Assembly: GCA_004369045.1 (NCBI GenBank)
Contig: ML213512.1
Coordinates: 801,510 to 865,509 of the forward strand
Direction of reading: 5' to 3'
DNA from: Heliocybe sulcata
Taxonomy: Eukaryota; Basidiomycota; Agaricomycetes; Gloeophyllales; Gloeophyllaceae
Length of the DNA stretch: 64,000 nucleotides
Both the position numbers and the translations under genes were made by a program. The notes under the pieces were generated by a model, which worked only from the letters and a program-made list of their open reading frames with translations, was not told the origin of the DNA and searched no databases. Shown here piece after piece: positions 35,297 to 45,803 of this stretch. The stretch's first letter is position 1; every line of letters starts with the position of its first letter.

Positions 35297-36342
35297 CTAG
35301 AATCCTGCAGGCCGATAGCCCAAATCCATTTCGACCGTGTCGCCGGTGATCCAGCGATAGAGAATAGCCCGGTCAATGGCGTCTGCGTATGCGGGCCTCC
35401 CCCGAGGGGCCTCGTTCCCGTGATCAAAAATGGCTGGGACATTCTCGTCCACATCCCCCATGATAGTGGAGGGCCGGTTGGTTGTTAGTGTTATTTGCAG
35501 CGCAAGCACCTAATAGCCAATCTTCAGTCAGATCGTTCAATATGACGGAGGACTGCGAGAGCGTACTGCTGGAGCATCGATACCTTCGGTGGGAGCAATA
35601 TTCTCTTCTTCCTCGTTGTCCACCTCGCTCCCCTCGTTGTCTCCTTCAGTTTCGTCGACCTCGTCTTCTTCGTCACTCCCCATATCCTCGTCGCTGTCCT
35701 CAGCAGCGACGAGCGCGTGGCCCGCGCCACTGGGCTCATCAGTCACGAGTTCGTCGTCTGCATCGCTGTCTTCGGGATAATCGCCAGCGACGTAGCATGC
35801 TTCCGACACGTCCCACTGCATGCCTTCTACGACGTGATCGCTGATATTGTATCCTGATTCGAACCGCTCCGTAATCATGCGGTTGAGCCAGGCTTCCTAG
35901 CTGGCCGGGAGACTAAGGCCATTGATGGCGTCTTGAACCATGGCAATCTAGTCCCACGCCAGTTGTTAGTTGCCACTGCTCTAGCAGATGAGGTATGCAG
36001 GCAACACGCATATTCGGCGTCCTGCGCTCCGATCACGTCGTCCTCGCTGTCGGCTCGCATTGTGACCGGATCATCGACGCGTTCCTCCTGTCCAACACCT
36101 GTATCCTGCTCGTCATTGTTCTCAATATCCATCTCGTCGTCGTCGTTATGGCCTCGCCCTCCGACCCCCTCTTGTGCACGACCCGGGATATATGCCACCT
36201 CCCACACCACCGAAACTATACCCTCGATGACGTGGGGATGATCCTTGTATCCTATCCGAGCTCGGTCCCTCACCATGTCCTTAACCCAGTTGCGCTTATC
36301 CTGGGGTAGATCGTCGATAGTGACCTCGCGGATGGTCGGCAT
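35297..36342 (-). pseudogene. B-family copy B2, nonsense-mutated
   Basis: Third B copy by order on the map, with the same three exons as B1: start 36342 (MPTIREVTIDDLP), exon 2 around 35948-35568 and exon 3 35509-35297 ending DLGYRPAGF. The codon for the conserved Tyr in LPASYKAW of repeat 2 is TAG here (35899-35897), so translation would stop after repeat 1 and the first acidic region. Everything downstream remains in frame and similar to B1 and B3, so the stop is recent. Other differences are a longer acidic insert (NDDDEMDIENNDEQ) after repeat 1. A truncated one-repeat product is possible if the transcript is stable. Confidence 0.75.
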
Positions 36343-36418
36343 CGCAGAGGATGGTCGTGGTTCGAGTTCAAGAATGAGAAGAATCTCGGCCGGCCCATCG
36401 TCGCTTATCTGTTCGCTC

Positions 36419-36434
36419 GGAGCTGGCCGGCTTC
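36419..36434 (-). promoter_or_regulatory. conserved upstream element of B2
   Basis: Reads GGAGCTGGCCGGCTTC on the plus strand, 77-92 bp upstream of the B2 ATG. It is identical at B3 (52544-52559) and B4 (58393-58408). Confidence 0.5.
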
Positions 36435-36730
36435 AAGAGTCTACTGTGACGCAATTCTGGCATCGTCAATGTTCAAGTACTGCCTCGAGAATAGACGTTG
36501 TTGTGAGCAATAGCCTATAGCTTATGTATTGATCTGATAGATTCGCGATAGACATCCGTACGCTGGCTTCGGAAGTGATTCTACGAGAGTAACGAATAAC
36601 AGATTCGACATCTTTGCATGTTGCATGGGGCGCATTTGCGTTCTTCAGACTATTCCCCAATACCGACAGCATCTGTTTGCGTCCCTTTATTTCACAGGTC
36701 CTATGTAATTCCCCAACCCCCGCCACGTCG

Positions 36731-37372
36731 CTACCACCTGTATCCTCCATTCGGACCATCATGCATTGCCAGGTTCTCCATGTGATATTGAAGGTCGACC
36801 ATACCGACGTCCCTCTGCGGCGCTGCCGAAGACCTGTTGTTGGCCGTTTGGACTTGGAGGTCGGTGATAGTACGATGTTTCAACGAAGCCGACTATTAAC
36901 TGAACTTTAGCAAGCCTACACCAGCCAGTCTGGATGCCTGGTGCGCACCGATGTCTTGTGCTCGTGGACCTTTCGCTCTGTTCCAGCAATGTCCTTGCGA
37001 TGGCTTTTCTTGTCTCCACCTTCGCCCGCGAATCGCACCGTGCGCTTCCTAGCAACGCCTCCTCCCATTTTGCGCGCGCAAGGCGAACTATGCGTTTCTG
37101 CCATGCCACCGCCACGAACTGGCTTGTGATCCGTGCCACTACCCTGCAGACGCAAAATGAGCCTAAGTTACAATGAAAACATTGGTGGCATACCCGTTTG
37201 ACTTTTCCTGGCAGTCCCTTATCCCCAAATCTCTCTGGCATCACCTCCTTGCGCCAGTTTTCGATCCTATCTCCCGGCTCCACCTTGCCCATGAGGCCTC
37301 GAATTCGGTCTATGAGCTCGTACGGACTGGAGACGCGCTTCGCCATGCGTTTTTATGAGTTTCCTTGGGCAT
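36731..37372 (-). CDS. A-family copy A2, with 5' frameshift
   Basis: Three-exon A gene with stop at 36733-36731. The ancestral start MPKET is still present at 37372, but a one-base deletion a few codons later (CTCATAAAAACGC against CTCGTAAAGGACGC in A1) breaks the frame. A new ATG at 37346, made by an ACG-to-ATG change, restarts the correct frame as MAKRVSSPYELIDRIRG. The product would lack only the first ten or so residues. The remaining blocks are intact: VEPGDRIENWRKEVMPERF, the RTVRF motif in exon 2 and an exon 3 ending NGGYRW. It is followed downstream by B2, which carries a nonsense codon. Function unknown. Confidence 0.55.
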
Positions 37373-37443
37373 AATGGCAAGAGAGGATGATGGTCTAGAT
37401 GTGTGGACGAGACAGCAGGAAGAAGACGAGGCATTGTTGTTTC

Positions 37444-37457
37444 ACGGTCACGGGATC
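37444..37457 (-). promoter_or_regulatory. conserved upstream element of A2
   Basis: Plus strand ACGGTCACGGGATC, i.e. GATCCCGTGACCGT on the gene strand, 72-85 bp upstream of the original A2 start. Confidence 0.55.
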
Positions 37458-37769
37458 CGCACGTGGCCGCGCCATAAGTTTCTCTTGGCGCGTCGCGGCA
37501 CGCTCAGACGCATCGTTACAAGTCTTCGCACGGACTACACTCGCCCATCGACAGAGTGCGTGTCACCGAGTATACGGCTACCCCGGTGGCATACGTCTCT
37601 GTCTGGCGGTTCGCTTGCTGATGCATTGATGCTGCATCTTCCCGTGCATGCGCAATCGACAGACTCCTCAAAAGGCCTAAGTTCTGTCAGGCTTCACGCC
37701 TAGTAATTGGATTTTCGAAGATTCATATTGCAGAGTGCTACGGGCTCTTCCCTTCCCACAGCCACAGCT

Positions 37770-38399
37770 ATGCCTCCTGCCATAACGTCTACGCTTGACT
37801 CTTTCGTCAGTTCGTCCAAAACACCGCGGCAGGTGCTTGCAGCTTCCCAGGGGATACGTGACCGCAAGTCCACCTCTGTCGCATCTGCATATAAATCCTC
37901 GACGCCGGCGGACGCTCGTGCTGTCTTGAAGCACCACAAGCGCGTTGTACACGAGGCGAAACCCGCGAGTCATGAAATCGCTGCCTGGCGATGCATGGTG
38001 CTAAAGGAAGGCAAGACCGGGCTAGAAGGCGTTGATGACTTTGAGGTGCAAAGCGGGTGGGAGGACGACGGGGAACGGTATGGAGGGAACAAGATCTTGA
38101 AGGTCATGCAGACGGAGGGTGTGATAGATGTGATAGTGATTGTTAGCAGATGGTATGGCTTCACTTTCCTCGATGATGGCTGAAATCCGACTTCGTATGA
38201 GCGCAGGTACGGCGGGATCATGCTCGGACCAGTGCGGTTCGAGCATATCGAGACTTGTGCGCGGGAGGTATGCCGGTCATTCAAGCGGAAGCAGGATATG
38301 GAAGATTGCAATGTTGTTGTTACTACTTTGGACCAAGAGCTGGACAGACTCCGAGACGCGCTCGCCCGGCTGTCTTCGGAGTCGCCAGCTGCCAGATAG
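37770..38399 (+). CDS. IMPACT/UPF0029 domain protein, copy 2 (C-terminally truncated)
   Basis: Near-identical duplicate of copy 1 over exon 1, with the same intron position (donor GATG/GTATGG, acceptor GCGCAG). After the domain motif YGGIMLGPVRFEHIETCARE the C-terminal extension diverges: about 14 codons are lost and a further indel brings a TAG at 38397-38399, directly after SSESPAAR. Recognisable remains of the lost C-terminus continue to about 38525 (GTGAAGGGTATCATCGCCAAGAAG). The globular domain is complete, so a shorter active protein is possible. Upstream homology to copy 1 stops near 37744, leaving copy 2 with a different promoter next to A2. It is convergent with GNAT paralogue 4. Confidence 0.75.
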
Positions 38400-39170
38400 G
38401 GAGCATGCCCAGAAAGCTCGGCACTACATGAGTCTGTTTAGATCGTTCGACGGCGTGAAAGCTTATCAGTGCGAGAGAGGACTCGAACAAGAACGTGAAG
38501 GGTATCATCGCCAAGAAGCGATATTCGACCCGGGGGATAGCTGCTTATGCTTGCACTCTAGAATGTTGCCGGTCTTCAATCCGCATGCCTTCAAGCTTGA
38601 CGTTCAGCTCTCCACATATGAAGGCTCTTCACTCTCATCGACACCCTTTGATCTATCCACAAGCGATTCATCCATCCGCCACTTTATACGCGGCAGGGGC
38701 CCACAGACCCGCGCCTAGTGCGGCCTCTTCCATACGACTCTCTGGCAGCCAGTTGTCTGTGCATCCCGTGCTGCATTCCACGGCTGCCGCCACGACGGTG
38801 CTTACGTACGGGACATATTTCTCGACGCTGTGGTGACGCACCTGCCTACAGCATCGTACATCCGATCCGGACGTCTCTCTGCTAGTCATCAAGTCGCTAG
38901 CACCGGCTGTGGCTCGTAATTCACAGAGCTTACCGTGTATAACATGACAGTCGTGCGGTTGCTTGACCGTATCGTCTCATTCGGATTACTTGACAAGAGC
39001 AGTCGCGGTGCTGGTGCTCCGTCATCTATGATCGACGACGGAGCTCCTCTGCACATTATTCCGCAACTTGCGATCCTTATTACTAGCTCCTGTGCTATCG
39101 CAAATCCACTTCTGAACAGCGCGTATTCTGCAGAACCTTTCTTTGCCTGGCTCTCCGGTCCCATTCCTCG
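38400..39170. other. spacer between IMPACT copy 2 and GNAT4
   Basis: 38400-38525 is the decayed 3' coding end of IMPACT copy 2. Beyond that I see no gene. Confidence 0.5.
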
Positions 39171-40203
39171 TCACTCTCTCGAGAAGCAATGAACGGGAAA
39201 ACCACCTGTAGGTGCATCTAACGACGTCTGACCTCTCTCCCTGAACCCCATTGAAAGATATTTGCGGACCTATGCGAGTACACTGTTAGATGCCTTCTTG
39301 GTCCTCTCTAATGAAGACGAACATTTAAGTCAGATGAAGTGGATAAGCCGAGTATCTGGCCGTTCCTCTTTGCCTGGAAGGTTCGTGTAGTCAGTGCAGA
39401 TGGATAGTGATGCATACTAACTTTTTCGAACGCAAAATCCACGATAGCTGTGGCGTAGCCGCGATTTTGGTGCTCGGGATCAGTACAAAGATTGAAGCAA
39501 TACAATCGTTTCCCGAGTTCCTGCAACGCGTCAGTTGGTTCGGTCGCCGCGATGTTTCTTGGCTCAAACCTCCTTGGTCCATATTCGTGCCATGAATGGG
39601 CGTACTGTATCCGGGTACTATCGTGGAGATAGAGGAGCGTCTAGAATTGAGAACCAAAGAGACGAAAGACGTACAGTGTGAGTCCACCAGTGCTGCGTTT
39701 CTGTGGATAATTTATTAAAGAAGTCGTTGAAACCAAGAGCTTTCTGCTCATCACTGCATTCTGAGTCAGCCCGGTGCCATGATTGTCGAAAGACAGTCAA
39801 TGAGCAAACTCACGAGCCAAACAGTGCCTTGCCTGGAGCGAACCAAAGACCAAAGGATACGATACGAGAAGTGACGGGGTCTTTGACCACGTATATTTCT
39901 CCCTCAAGTGCGGTTGCACGGAGGTTGGCGCGGATATAGAGTGGACTGAGACTCCAGTTCCCTCCTATCAAGGCCTTATGCGCAATGTCTGAGACCAGCA
40001 TCGTTTGATCAGGTGCATATGGAAAGAATACGGAGCCGTTACCTCCATGGTACGCCTTGGCACCGAAGTCAGCTATGGCTTCGACTTGGTCATCTATGAA
40101 TATGAAGTCGGTTTCGCTGTTCAAACGTTCACAGTCCAGCCTCCGGCGGCGACATACCTGTGATGTCCTGCAAGCGCTCCACCAAGACCGATTCCGATTG
40201 CAT
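39171..40203 (-). CDS. GNAT-family N-acetyltransferase, paralogue 4
   Basis: Likely acetyltransferase with the same intron pattern as the three tandem genes at 16-22.7 kb. Start 40203 (MQSESVLVERLQDIT) spliced in phase 1 to DDQVEAIADFGAKAYHG. The next conserved intron can also be read through without a stop in this copy. Later blocks are DIAHKALIGGNWSLSP, GEIYVVKDPVTSR, SDEQKALGFNDFFNKLSTE, QHWWTHT, RLYCFNLCTDPEHQNRGYAT (intact acetyl-CoA loop) and VRKYLSMGFRERGQTSL, with stop at 39173-39171. It is inverted relative to paralogues 1-3 and faces IMPACT copy 2, mirroring the GNAT3-IMPACT1 pair. Confidence 0.75.
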
Positions 40204-41248
40204 GGCCGCGGCACGCATAGCAATACACGCCCGCGGGGGCAGGTAAGGCTCGATGATAGTCGATAGTTATCTTCATGGACTGATGGTGCTGTCTGGGCTC
40301 TGCTGGATTCAGATCCGAGTAGCGTGGCATCAAACACAGCCGTCCGCAAGTACGGCACGAATACGGTGGGCCCTATTTCACCATATGACACAACACTTCT
40401 ATATTGATGTGCTAAGTATTCGCATAACCGGCTGTGACATAGTACACCTCCGTAAGGATGTTCCTGCGTGAAAAAAGCGCAGAATTACTTTCCGGGGCTA
40501 TATGCCCGAGATGCAATTCCCATCGGCATGGAACAACTTGCTATATACGCTTCCCGGGCCCCTCGGTTCTGATTGATCAACTATGATCAACTACTCGGAA
40601 TATGCTCCCGTGCGTAGAAGTTCGATCTTTTATCCGGTGTTGGCGCCAGTCTATTCATAGGCTTTGACTTGTCTAGAGACGTACGGCGATATTTGCTCGC
40701 GCGCGGGTCGGGGCAGTCTTTTGGGAGCCGTATGCGCTGGGTATGTTTGGATTATACTCAGATTCCAGCAGTCAGCCCAAAGCCTTTCTTGCGCACCACC
40801 TCGATGTGTGGACGCGCCCCTGCGGTACTGAAACACTGGGCAGACCTGATGGTTGCACCTCCACGGCATTGATCCCTGCGGACCCCGACCTTTTGGGCGT
40901 TTCTATCATCAAAGGAATCACTCTACAGGGATGTACCTCAAGTGCCTTCTGATGCGGCCAATTTTACAGACCGTCGCGGCCCTGCAATTCTGAAGAACGG
41001 ACAGCACCTGCTGTAGGACTTGATATATACGGGAGTTCTTGGTCAGCTCATATCCAAGAGTAGACTCTCGAGATACTCCCAGATCTCTCAGAACACAAGT
41101 TGTTCATCAGAGGACTGACAATCCCTCTTGTCAAATTAGATACTAGGCTTCGCACGAGTTTCTGTGTCCTGAACCTCGAGCTCCGTCTCTACCGGTGTTA
41201 TTGGTATGTCATGTGAGCTAAGAACCCCGCCTTACATCTGTACTGCGG
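40204..41248. other. intergenic, no supported gene
   Basis: Short frames only, without features. I see nothing recognisable. Confidence 0.45.
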
Positions 41249-41611
41249 CTAATGATACAATGCCCGTCTAGCTGCATGTGATACTAGTTGCGATTTATCT
41301 TCGCCCCATGCATCTGGCCCCCTCTGTACGGTGCAACCTACGTCGAAGTGTAACATGGGAATGAATGGGTTTTTGATATACTTAGATTTGGTACGACTCA
41401 CCATTACGGTCTCACTCCTCGCCCTTAACGAAGTTCCAATGCAGGCTGAGGCTTGACAGCCGCTGCGAGGCCACTCGCTATCAGTTATATTATATTTGAG
41501 GACTCCGATTTGACGCTTACCTTCCACGTCATCAGCCGGCGGAGTCGGGTATCCCTGGGCTGAGGTAACTAGCAACAGGAATAGCAGCACTGGAAAAGCG
41601 GCGAATTGCAT
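41249..41611 (-). CDS. putative small secreted protein (exon structure uncertain)
   Basis: The frame from 41611 starts with a clear signal peptide (MQFAAFPVLLFLLLVTSAQG) and a short Pro/Asp propeptide-like stretch. A lysine-arginine pair (EGKRQIG) follows, which would suit Kex2 processing, but the same bases form a strong donor (GAAG/GTAAGCG), so it may be intronic. A second intron is likely from 41402 (GTGAGT) to a GTAG acceptor near 41339, giving a tail VAPYRGGQMHGAKINRN. Depending on splicing the product is about 42 to 90 residues with zero to two cysteines. Function unknown. It sits next to two UstYa-like genes. Confidence 0.5.
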   Translation of the reverse strand: MQFAAFPVLLFLLLVTSAQGYPTPPADDVEGKRQIGVLKYNITDSEWPRSGCQASACIGTSLRARSETVMVSRTKSKYIKNPFIPMLHFDVGCTVQRGPDAWGEDKSQLVSHAARRALYH

Positions 41612-42058
41612 CCTGAAGTCACTTGGTCAAACGGGTTTGAGAACGATAGTTAGTAAGTGCATTCTTTGGCTGGGGTCATTATATAGGGCATTGCTAAGGT
41701 CTATTCCAAGAACTGATCACATTCTGCTTGAACCCCATCGTACAAAATGATGCTCTTCCATATTGCAGCATTACTAACACAATCAGGAAGCTCAGCACGG
41801 CATTTCCCTTGAAGAGCTCTAATCATGATGCTTTGGTCACACCGGCTAAGGAAAAGCTGTTTTAGGCGACCTCGGGCAGATCTATCTGTTCCGCGGGATA
41901 TTGGGCGCATCGTATGCCGCTCAATAATATCCTGTCGCATCCAGGAATCTGGCGAACAATATTGCCAATAAGACTCGATGTGGCTACACGAAACGAGTCC
42001 CTAGATGCTGGTCGGTCTGCTCCAAATATCGTACCCCTCCTCCGTGAATCCCTCAACT
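41612..42058. other. intergenic, no supported gene
   Basis: Promoter side of the small secreted ORF and 3' side of the UstYa-like gene. A frame at 41701-41940 (-) shows no features. Confidence 0.4.
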
Positions 42059-42776
42059 TTATGCGTAGCACCGGCTACCCGACATTTTCCAGAGTCTGTG
42101 GACTGCGTCGGGCGAGCTTTCCGAGGGAAAATACGGATCACGCACCTGGTTTGATCTCCATCTAATGTCTCGCTGCTGAATCTTACCAACTTCCGTGTAC
42201 ACCGAAGACCAGTCCCGACAAATGTGTATATTAGGCAAGGTGCTGCCGACTTCCGTTGCTAAAGGGTCGATGTGCTTGTCTGCATGACAGTGGCTCATCT
42301 GCCTTAGATAATTGAAGCAATGCCTGGCTAAGCGTGACGGCTGGAGCGATTCCTTCGAGTTGGATATTCGCATGAGGTCTATCCGAACAATGTCGAGGCA
42401 CCGAAGCTGGTGGAACATAGTGAGACTGAAAGGCTCGTGACCACTACCCAGGTTGATGGCTCCGTTTCCTGGGTATAGTGCATGCCATTCAGCATCCGCA
42501 TCTGGACCCTCGAGCTGGTAGTGGATCGTCTCCTCGAAGGACATGGCCACGATCCCTGGCTCTGGTATTGCCCAAGCAATGGAATTCGCCGCCTCTTCAG
42601 ACCCTAGTTAGGACTCGTTAAAATATGATCTCATAAGAAATATAATTCACTCGACTAAGTTCTGTTGCGTCAGAGTTTTGGCGCAGCTTCGTCCATGAGA
42701 TCACTCCTGCTTGGAGGAGAATCGACGTGAGAAGGGTGAACGCGACCATGAAATATCGCTGCATCGTAATCTGCAT
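42059..42776 (-). CDS. UstYa-like (DUF3328) protein 1, altered first His motif
   Basis: Member of the UstYa/DUF3328 family, membrane-anchored oxidases first known from fungal cyclic peptide pathways. Start at 42776 or 42764, followed by one membrane helix (YFMVAFTLLTSILLQAG). An intron of about 55-65 bp leads to SEEAANSIAWAIPEPG, then MSFEETIHYQLEGPDADAEW, FSLTMFHQLRCLDIVR, ARHCFNYLRQMSHCHAD and NIHICRDWSSVYTEVG. The family has two HxxHC motifs; here the first is HQLRC, so one histidine is replaced by Arg, while the second (HCFNYLRQMSHC) is kept. The C-terminal end after EVG depends on whether a short intron (GTAAGA to CCAG) is used. Catalytic capacity is doubtful. Confidence 0.75.
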
Positions 42777-43840
42777 CGGTGGCGATTGTAAAGACATGAG
42801 CGCTAGCGCCTTCCCAAGTTCTTCAAATTAGTGAGCCTGACATATACAGTCGCCTAGGACACTTATAAGGTGTACGACGTTTAACGTTTATAGGCCATTT
42901 CGACGCAGCTCAGTGGCCCAACCAATGATTGGCCCGCCGGTTTTTCCACGCTCTGAGTAGGTTAAGTAACCAGCTCTAACCAGCTCTTATAGGACCCAGC
43001 ACGGACCTGCCAAACTCTGACCTGCCAAACTCTGAGACTGCGGAGCACACCATGCGAAACATCAGAATGAACAGATGTAGAAGTCAATGCGCAAAAACTC
43101 CTAGAAGCTGACGGCGGAGCGGGTGAGTCGGCAGAACGCCCTTTACCGACTCCTCGCATTGACGTGCTCTCACTCTTTCGCGCCTGAAAATCTTTTTTTC
43201 TCTCTGCTCAGCGCAGCGCTCAACGGTCAATTACAAGTTTGTTCACATCAACTCTGGGTTTGTTAGGGTCTGCGTTAGGTCGTGTCATTGTGGGTGGTTA
43301 CCGGTTGTAATGGGCATTGCTGGATATATCTCACACAAGGTCTGGGAGCACCCCGGGCGCTAATAGTCTCATTCGGATCCAAGATTGCCTACGGCTGTCT
43401 TCAATTGTCTCTCCAACGCCCTCAAGTACTAGGTTCCACGGTTCTGACGCAATTTCGATTACTGCGATCGATGAGGTATGTGGACCCTCGTACGCACCTC
43501 TCTTATGCATGGCTGTCACGCGTGCCGCTTGATTGCATGAATCCTAAATTTGTTATCCGGGAAATGCACTGATGTTCTGCACTCGAGGTCATGCGCAGCA
43601 CGGAGATCCGGTAGTACCGCAGGCGCAACTGATATCCCGTCCTGCTTACAATCCAAGGTCATGGAACAGTGGGGCTGCTATTCGGTATATCCGTGGACCC
43701 TAGCTGTCGAGGATCGCATACTGAGGACGCATTGGGTTGCTTATACTCGCTTCTTCGCTCAATACAGCAATTTGACGATAGCCTTGCTTATTTCAACCGG
43801 CCATCTTATCAGCAGTCACTAGAAGGAACACGATCCAAGA
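42777..43840. other. intergenic with two short tandem duplications
   Basis: No supported gene. AACCAGCTCT is doubled at 42968-42987 and CCTGCCAAACTCTGA is doubled at 43006-43035. This is the shared upstream region of divergent UstYa-like 1 and the But2-like gene. Confidence 0.5.
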
Positions 43841-44839
43841 ATGTCTTCCTCAGACAACAAGTACGAGGCTTTGCCCCTAGTCGAAGACGAGCAGAGCCGA
43901 GTGGAGGAGATAAGTGAGGCTCATCTCCTGCTTCACATGTCACTTGCACCAGTACTGATATGCATATGCAGCTGATTACCATGTCCGACCACGTATTTTA
44001 CGTGGATTGGAGATATGCGTCTACGTCTGTACTGCTTTGACTGCTTTAGCAGCTTGCATTCTCCTAGGCGTCCACTTATCGGTCGGGCAGTCAGTGCCTG
44101 TCGAGCTGGATCCTTACTCCCTGCCATTCCGGAGTACGTACGTGGGCTTTGACCAGCTGTACCGGAACAGGTCCATATCTCGTACGACCTATCCTCCGAT
44201 CAGGAATCACGCTCGGGTCCTTGCCCATGTATCCTCGTCTGAGCCAGAGAAAGTCTTCGAAGTATGGCCTGACTATGAGCTGCATCACAGCGGTTACGTT
44301 CCGCTCGCTCGCGAAAAACTTTGGGTTACAGATGAGGCCAGTCCATCTCTTAACTTATGGTCTATCCTGATTCTCATACCTCTGTGGTTACCGTACCGTA
44401 CCAGATCACTACGATTGTGCAGTTTCGCGCCATTGACTATGGCATGGAGAATTGTAGTCTTGTCCTGGACCTCCCGTCGCAATTCTCGAAGGGCTCCGGC
44501 ACAGACCTCAGTGTCTGGGTTTTATCTACTGAAGAGAGGCTCGATTTCAAGCATCTCTCGTGGAAGACAAAGCCGCCAAGAAAATATCTTCTCGGCTATC
44601 TCTCTGCCGTTCCAGGGATGTCGGATATGACCAGCCACTTTTCTTGCGCCTCCATGTCCTACCAGACATTCGAGATCAGCTGCGCAGCGACGCCGTGCCA
44701 GATTAATTATACTCAAGGGAAGCTTTACAACGAACAGAGAGGTAACTGGCCGATGCTTATCCTGTCGGGTGTTTTACTGATGGAACGGCTGTTTTATTTG
44801 CGTGTAGGCATTTATCTACTACAGAGTCAGACAGTGTAA
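43841..44839 (+). CDS. But2-like single-pass membrane protein
   Basis: Resembles a common mushroom protein group annotated with a ubiquitin 3 binding (But2) C-terminal domain; function unknown. Exon 1 from 43841 (MSSSDNKYEALPLVEDEQ) ends at a GTGAGG donor near 43913; a CAG acceptor near 43971 continues TDYHVRPRILRGLEICVYVC and a membrane helix (ALTALAACILLGVHL). The lumenal part has YVGFDQLYRNRS, PPIRNHARVLAHVSS, then an intron of about 80 bp starting after REKLW, and TTIVQFRAIDYGMENCSLVL. Later HLSWKTKPPRKYLL and FEISCAATPCQINYTQ agree with the group, including paired cysteines. The final 30 codons may be read-through past a true splice site, so the 3' end is uncertain. Confidence 0.65.
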
Positions 44840-45803
44840 TGTCATTCAATCGGGACTGGCGATTAATTGTAGCGCACTGCACGCCTCTCAGAGTATTTTC
44901 GCAGCGTACACTCGCCGTATTTATCAGGCTGTGTGGTATCTGGCATGTAGGTTATGTGTTGGTGCTATCATTACGCGGATAGCTCATTGAATGTGCGGGA
45001 TTGTGTTGCTCGTTTTGGGGCCACAATAATGCAGTACATGGCTTGTAGACTAAGAGGCACATGCGGCGACATTCACAGAGTATTCTTTCTTGCCACTGTA
45101 TTGCTGATTCTGAATCGTCAGCAAAGAAATGACAAAGAAGACAATGAGAAATCGCACTTGGTGCCAGGTCCGATTCCTCGTCGCCGTCAGGGCACGTGAC
45201 TATTTAGGGCAGGTGAAAACGCGCCAGAGCCACCGAGGCGGAATGTGGTGTAACCGGATGCAGAACCAAAGAACGAGCACTGGATGAGTCTCCTCATGGA
45301 GAGCGGTCTTGAGAATTTAGACTCAAGCATTGCCAAAAAGGACTAGAGGTGTGGCAGATGGGGCAGAAATGGTCCAGGGCGCCGAGGACGCGAAGCGGAG
45401 GAGCCAGCGAGATGGGTACGCGTCTCCATGCAGACGACTGCTGGCTATGCTCATTGTGTGGCAAGCGCTCCCACACATCGCCGATCGCAAGGTTACTCGC
45501 GCTGCGCGTACAACCTACCAAGCGTCGATTTCACAAGCAACGCAAAGGAGCTTTGTCCTTACGCATACGGAATGCTGGCGGTTGGGCGGTGGTCTTGTGG
45601 TCTTAAGCTGGTCCTGATCACATTGTGATTTGAGGGAAGCAATCGGACTGGACGTTGCCGCATGGATCACCGTACATCACGACTGCAGATGGAGAGGAAA
45701 CTGGGATTTACAGGACGACACCGCAGTCTCTCTTCGGCGTGCTATTCCTGACTGGCAAGGTCAGAAATCAACAAGTCCATGTCTCCACTCTCGTATCAGA
45801 AGT
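44840..45803. other. intergenic, no supported gene
   Basis: Overlapping short frames at 45330-45617 (+) have no conserved features. I see nothing else. Confidence 0.4.

Noticed and set aside
41249-41611. Confident call of a peptide natural-product precursor
   Set aside because: There is only one Lys-Arg pair, no repeated core peptide, and the pair overlaps a strong splice donor.
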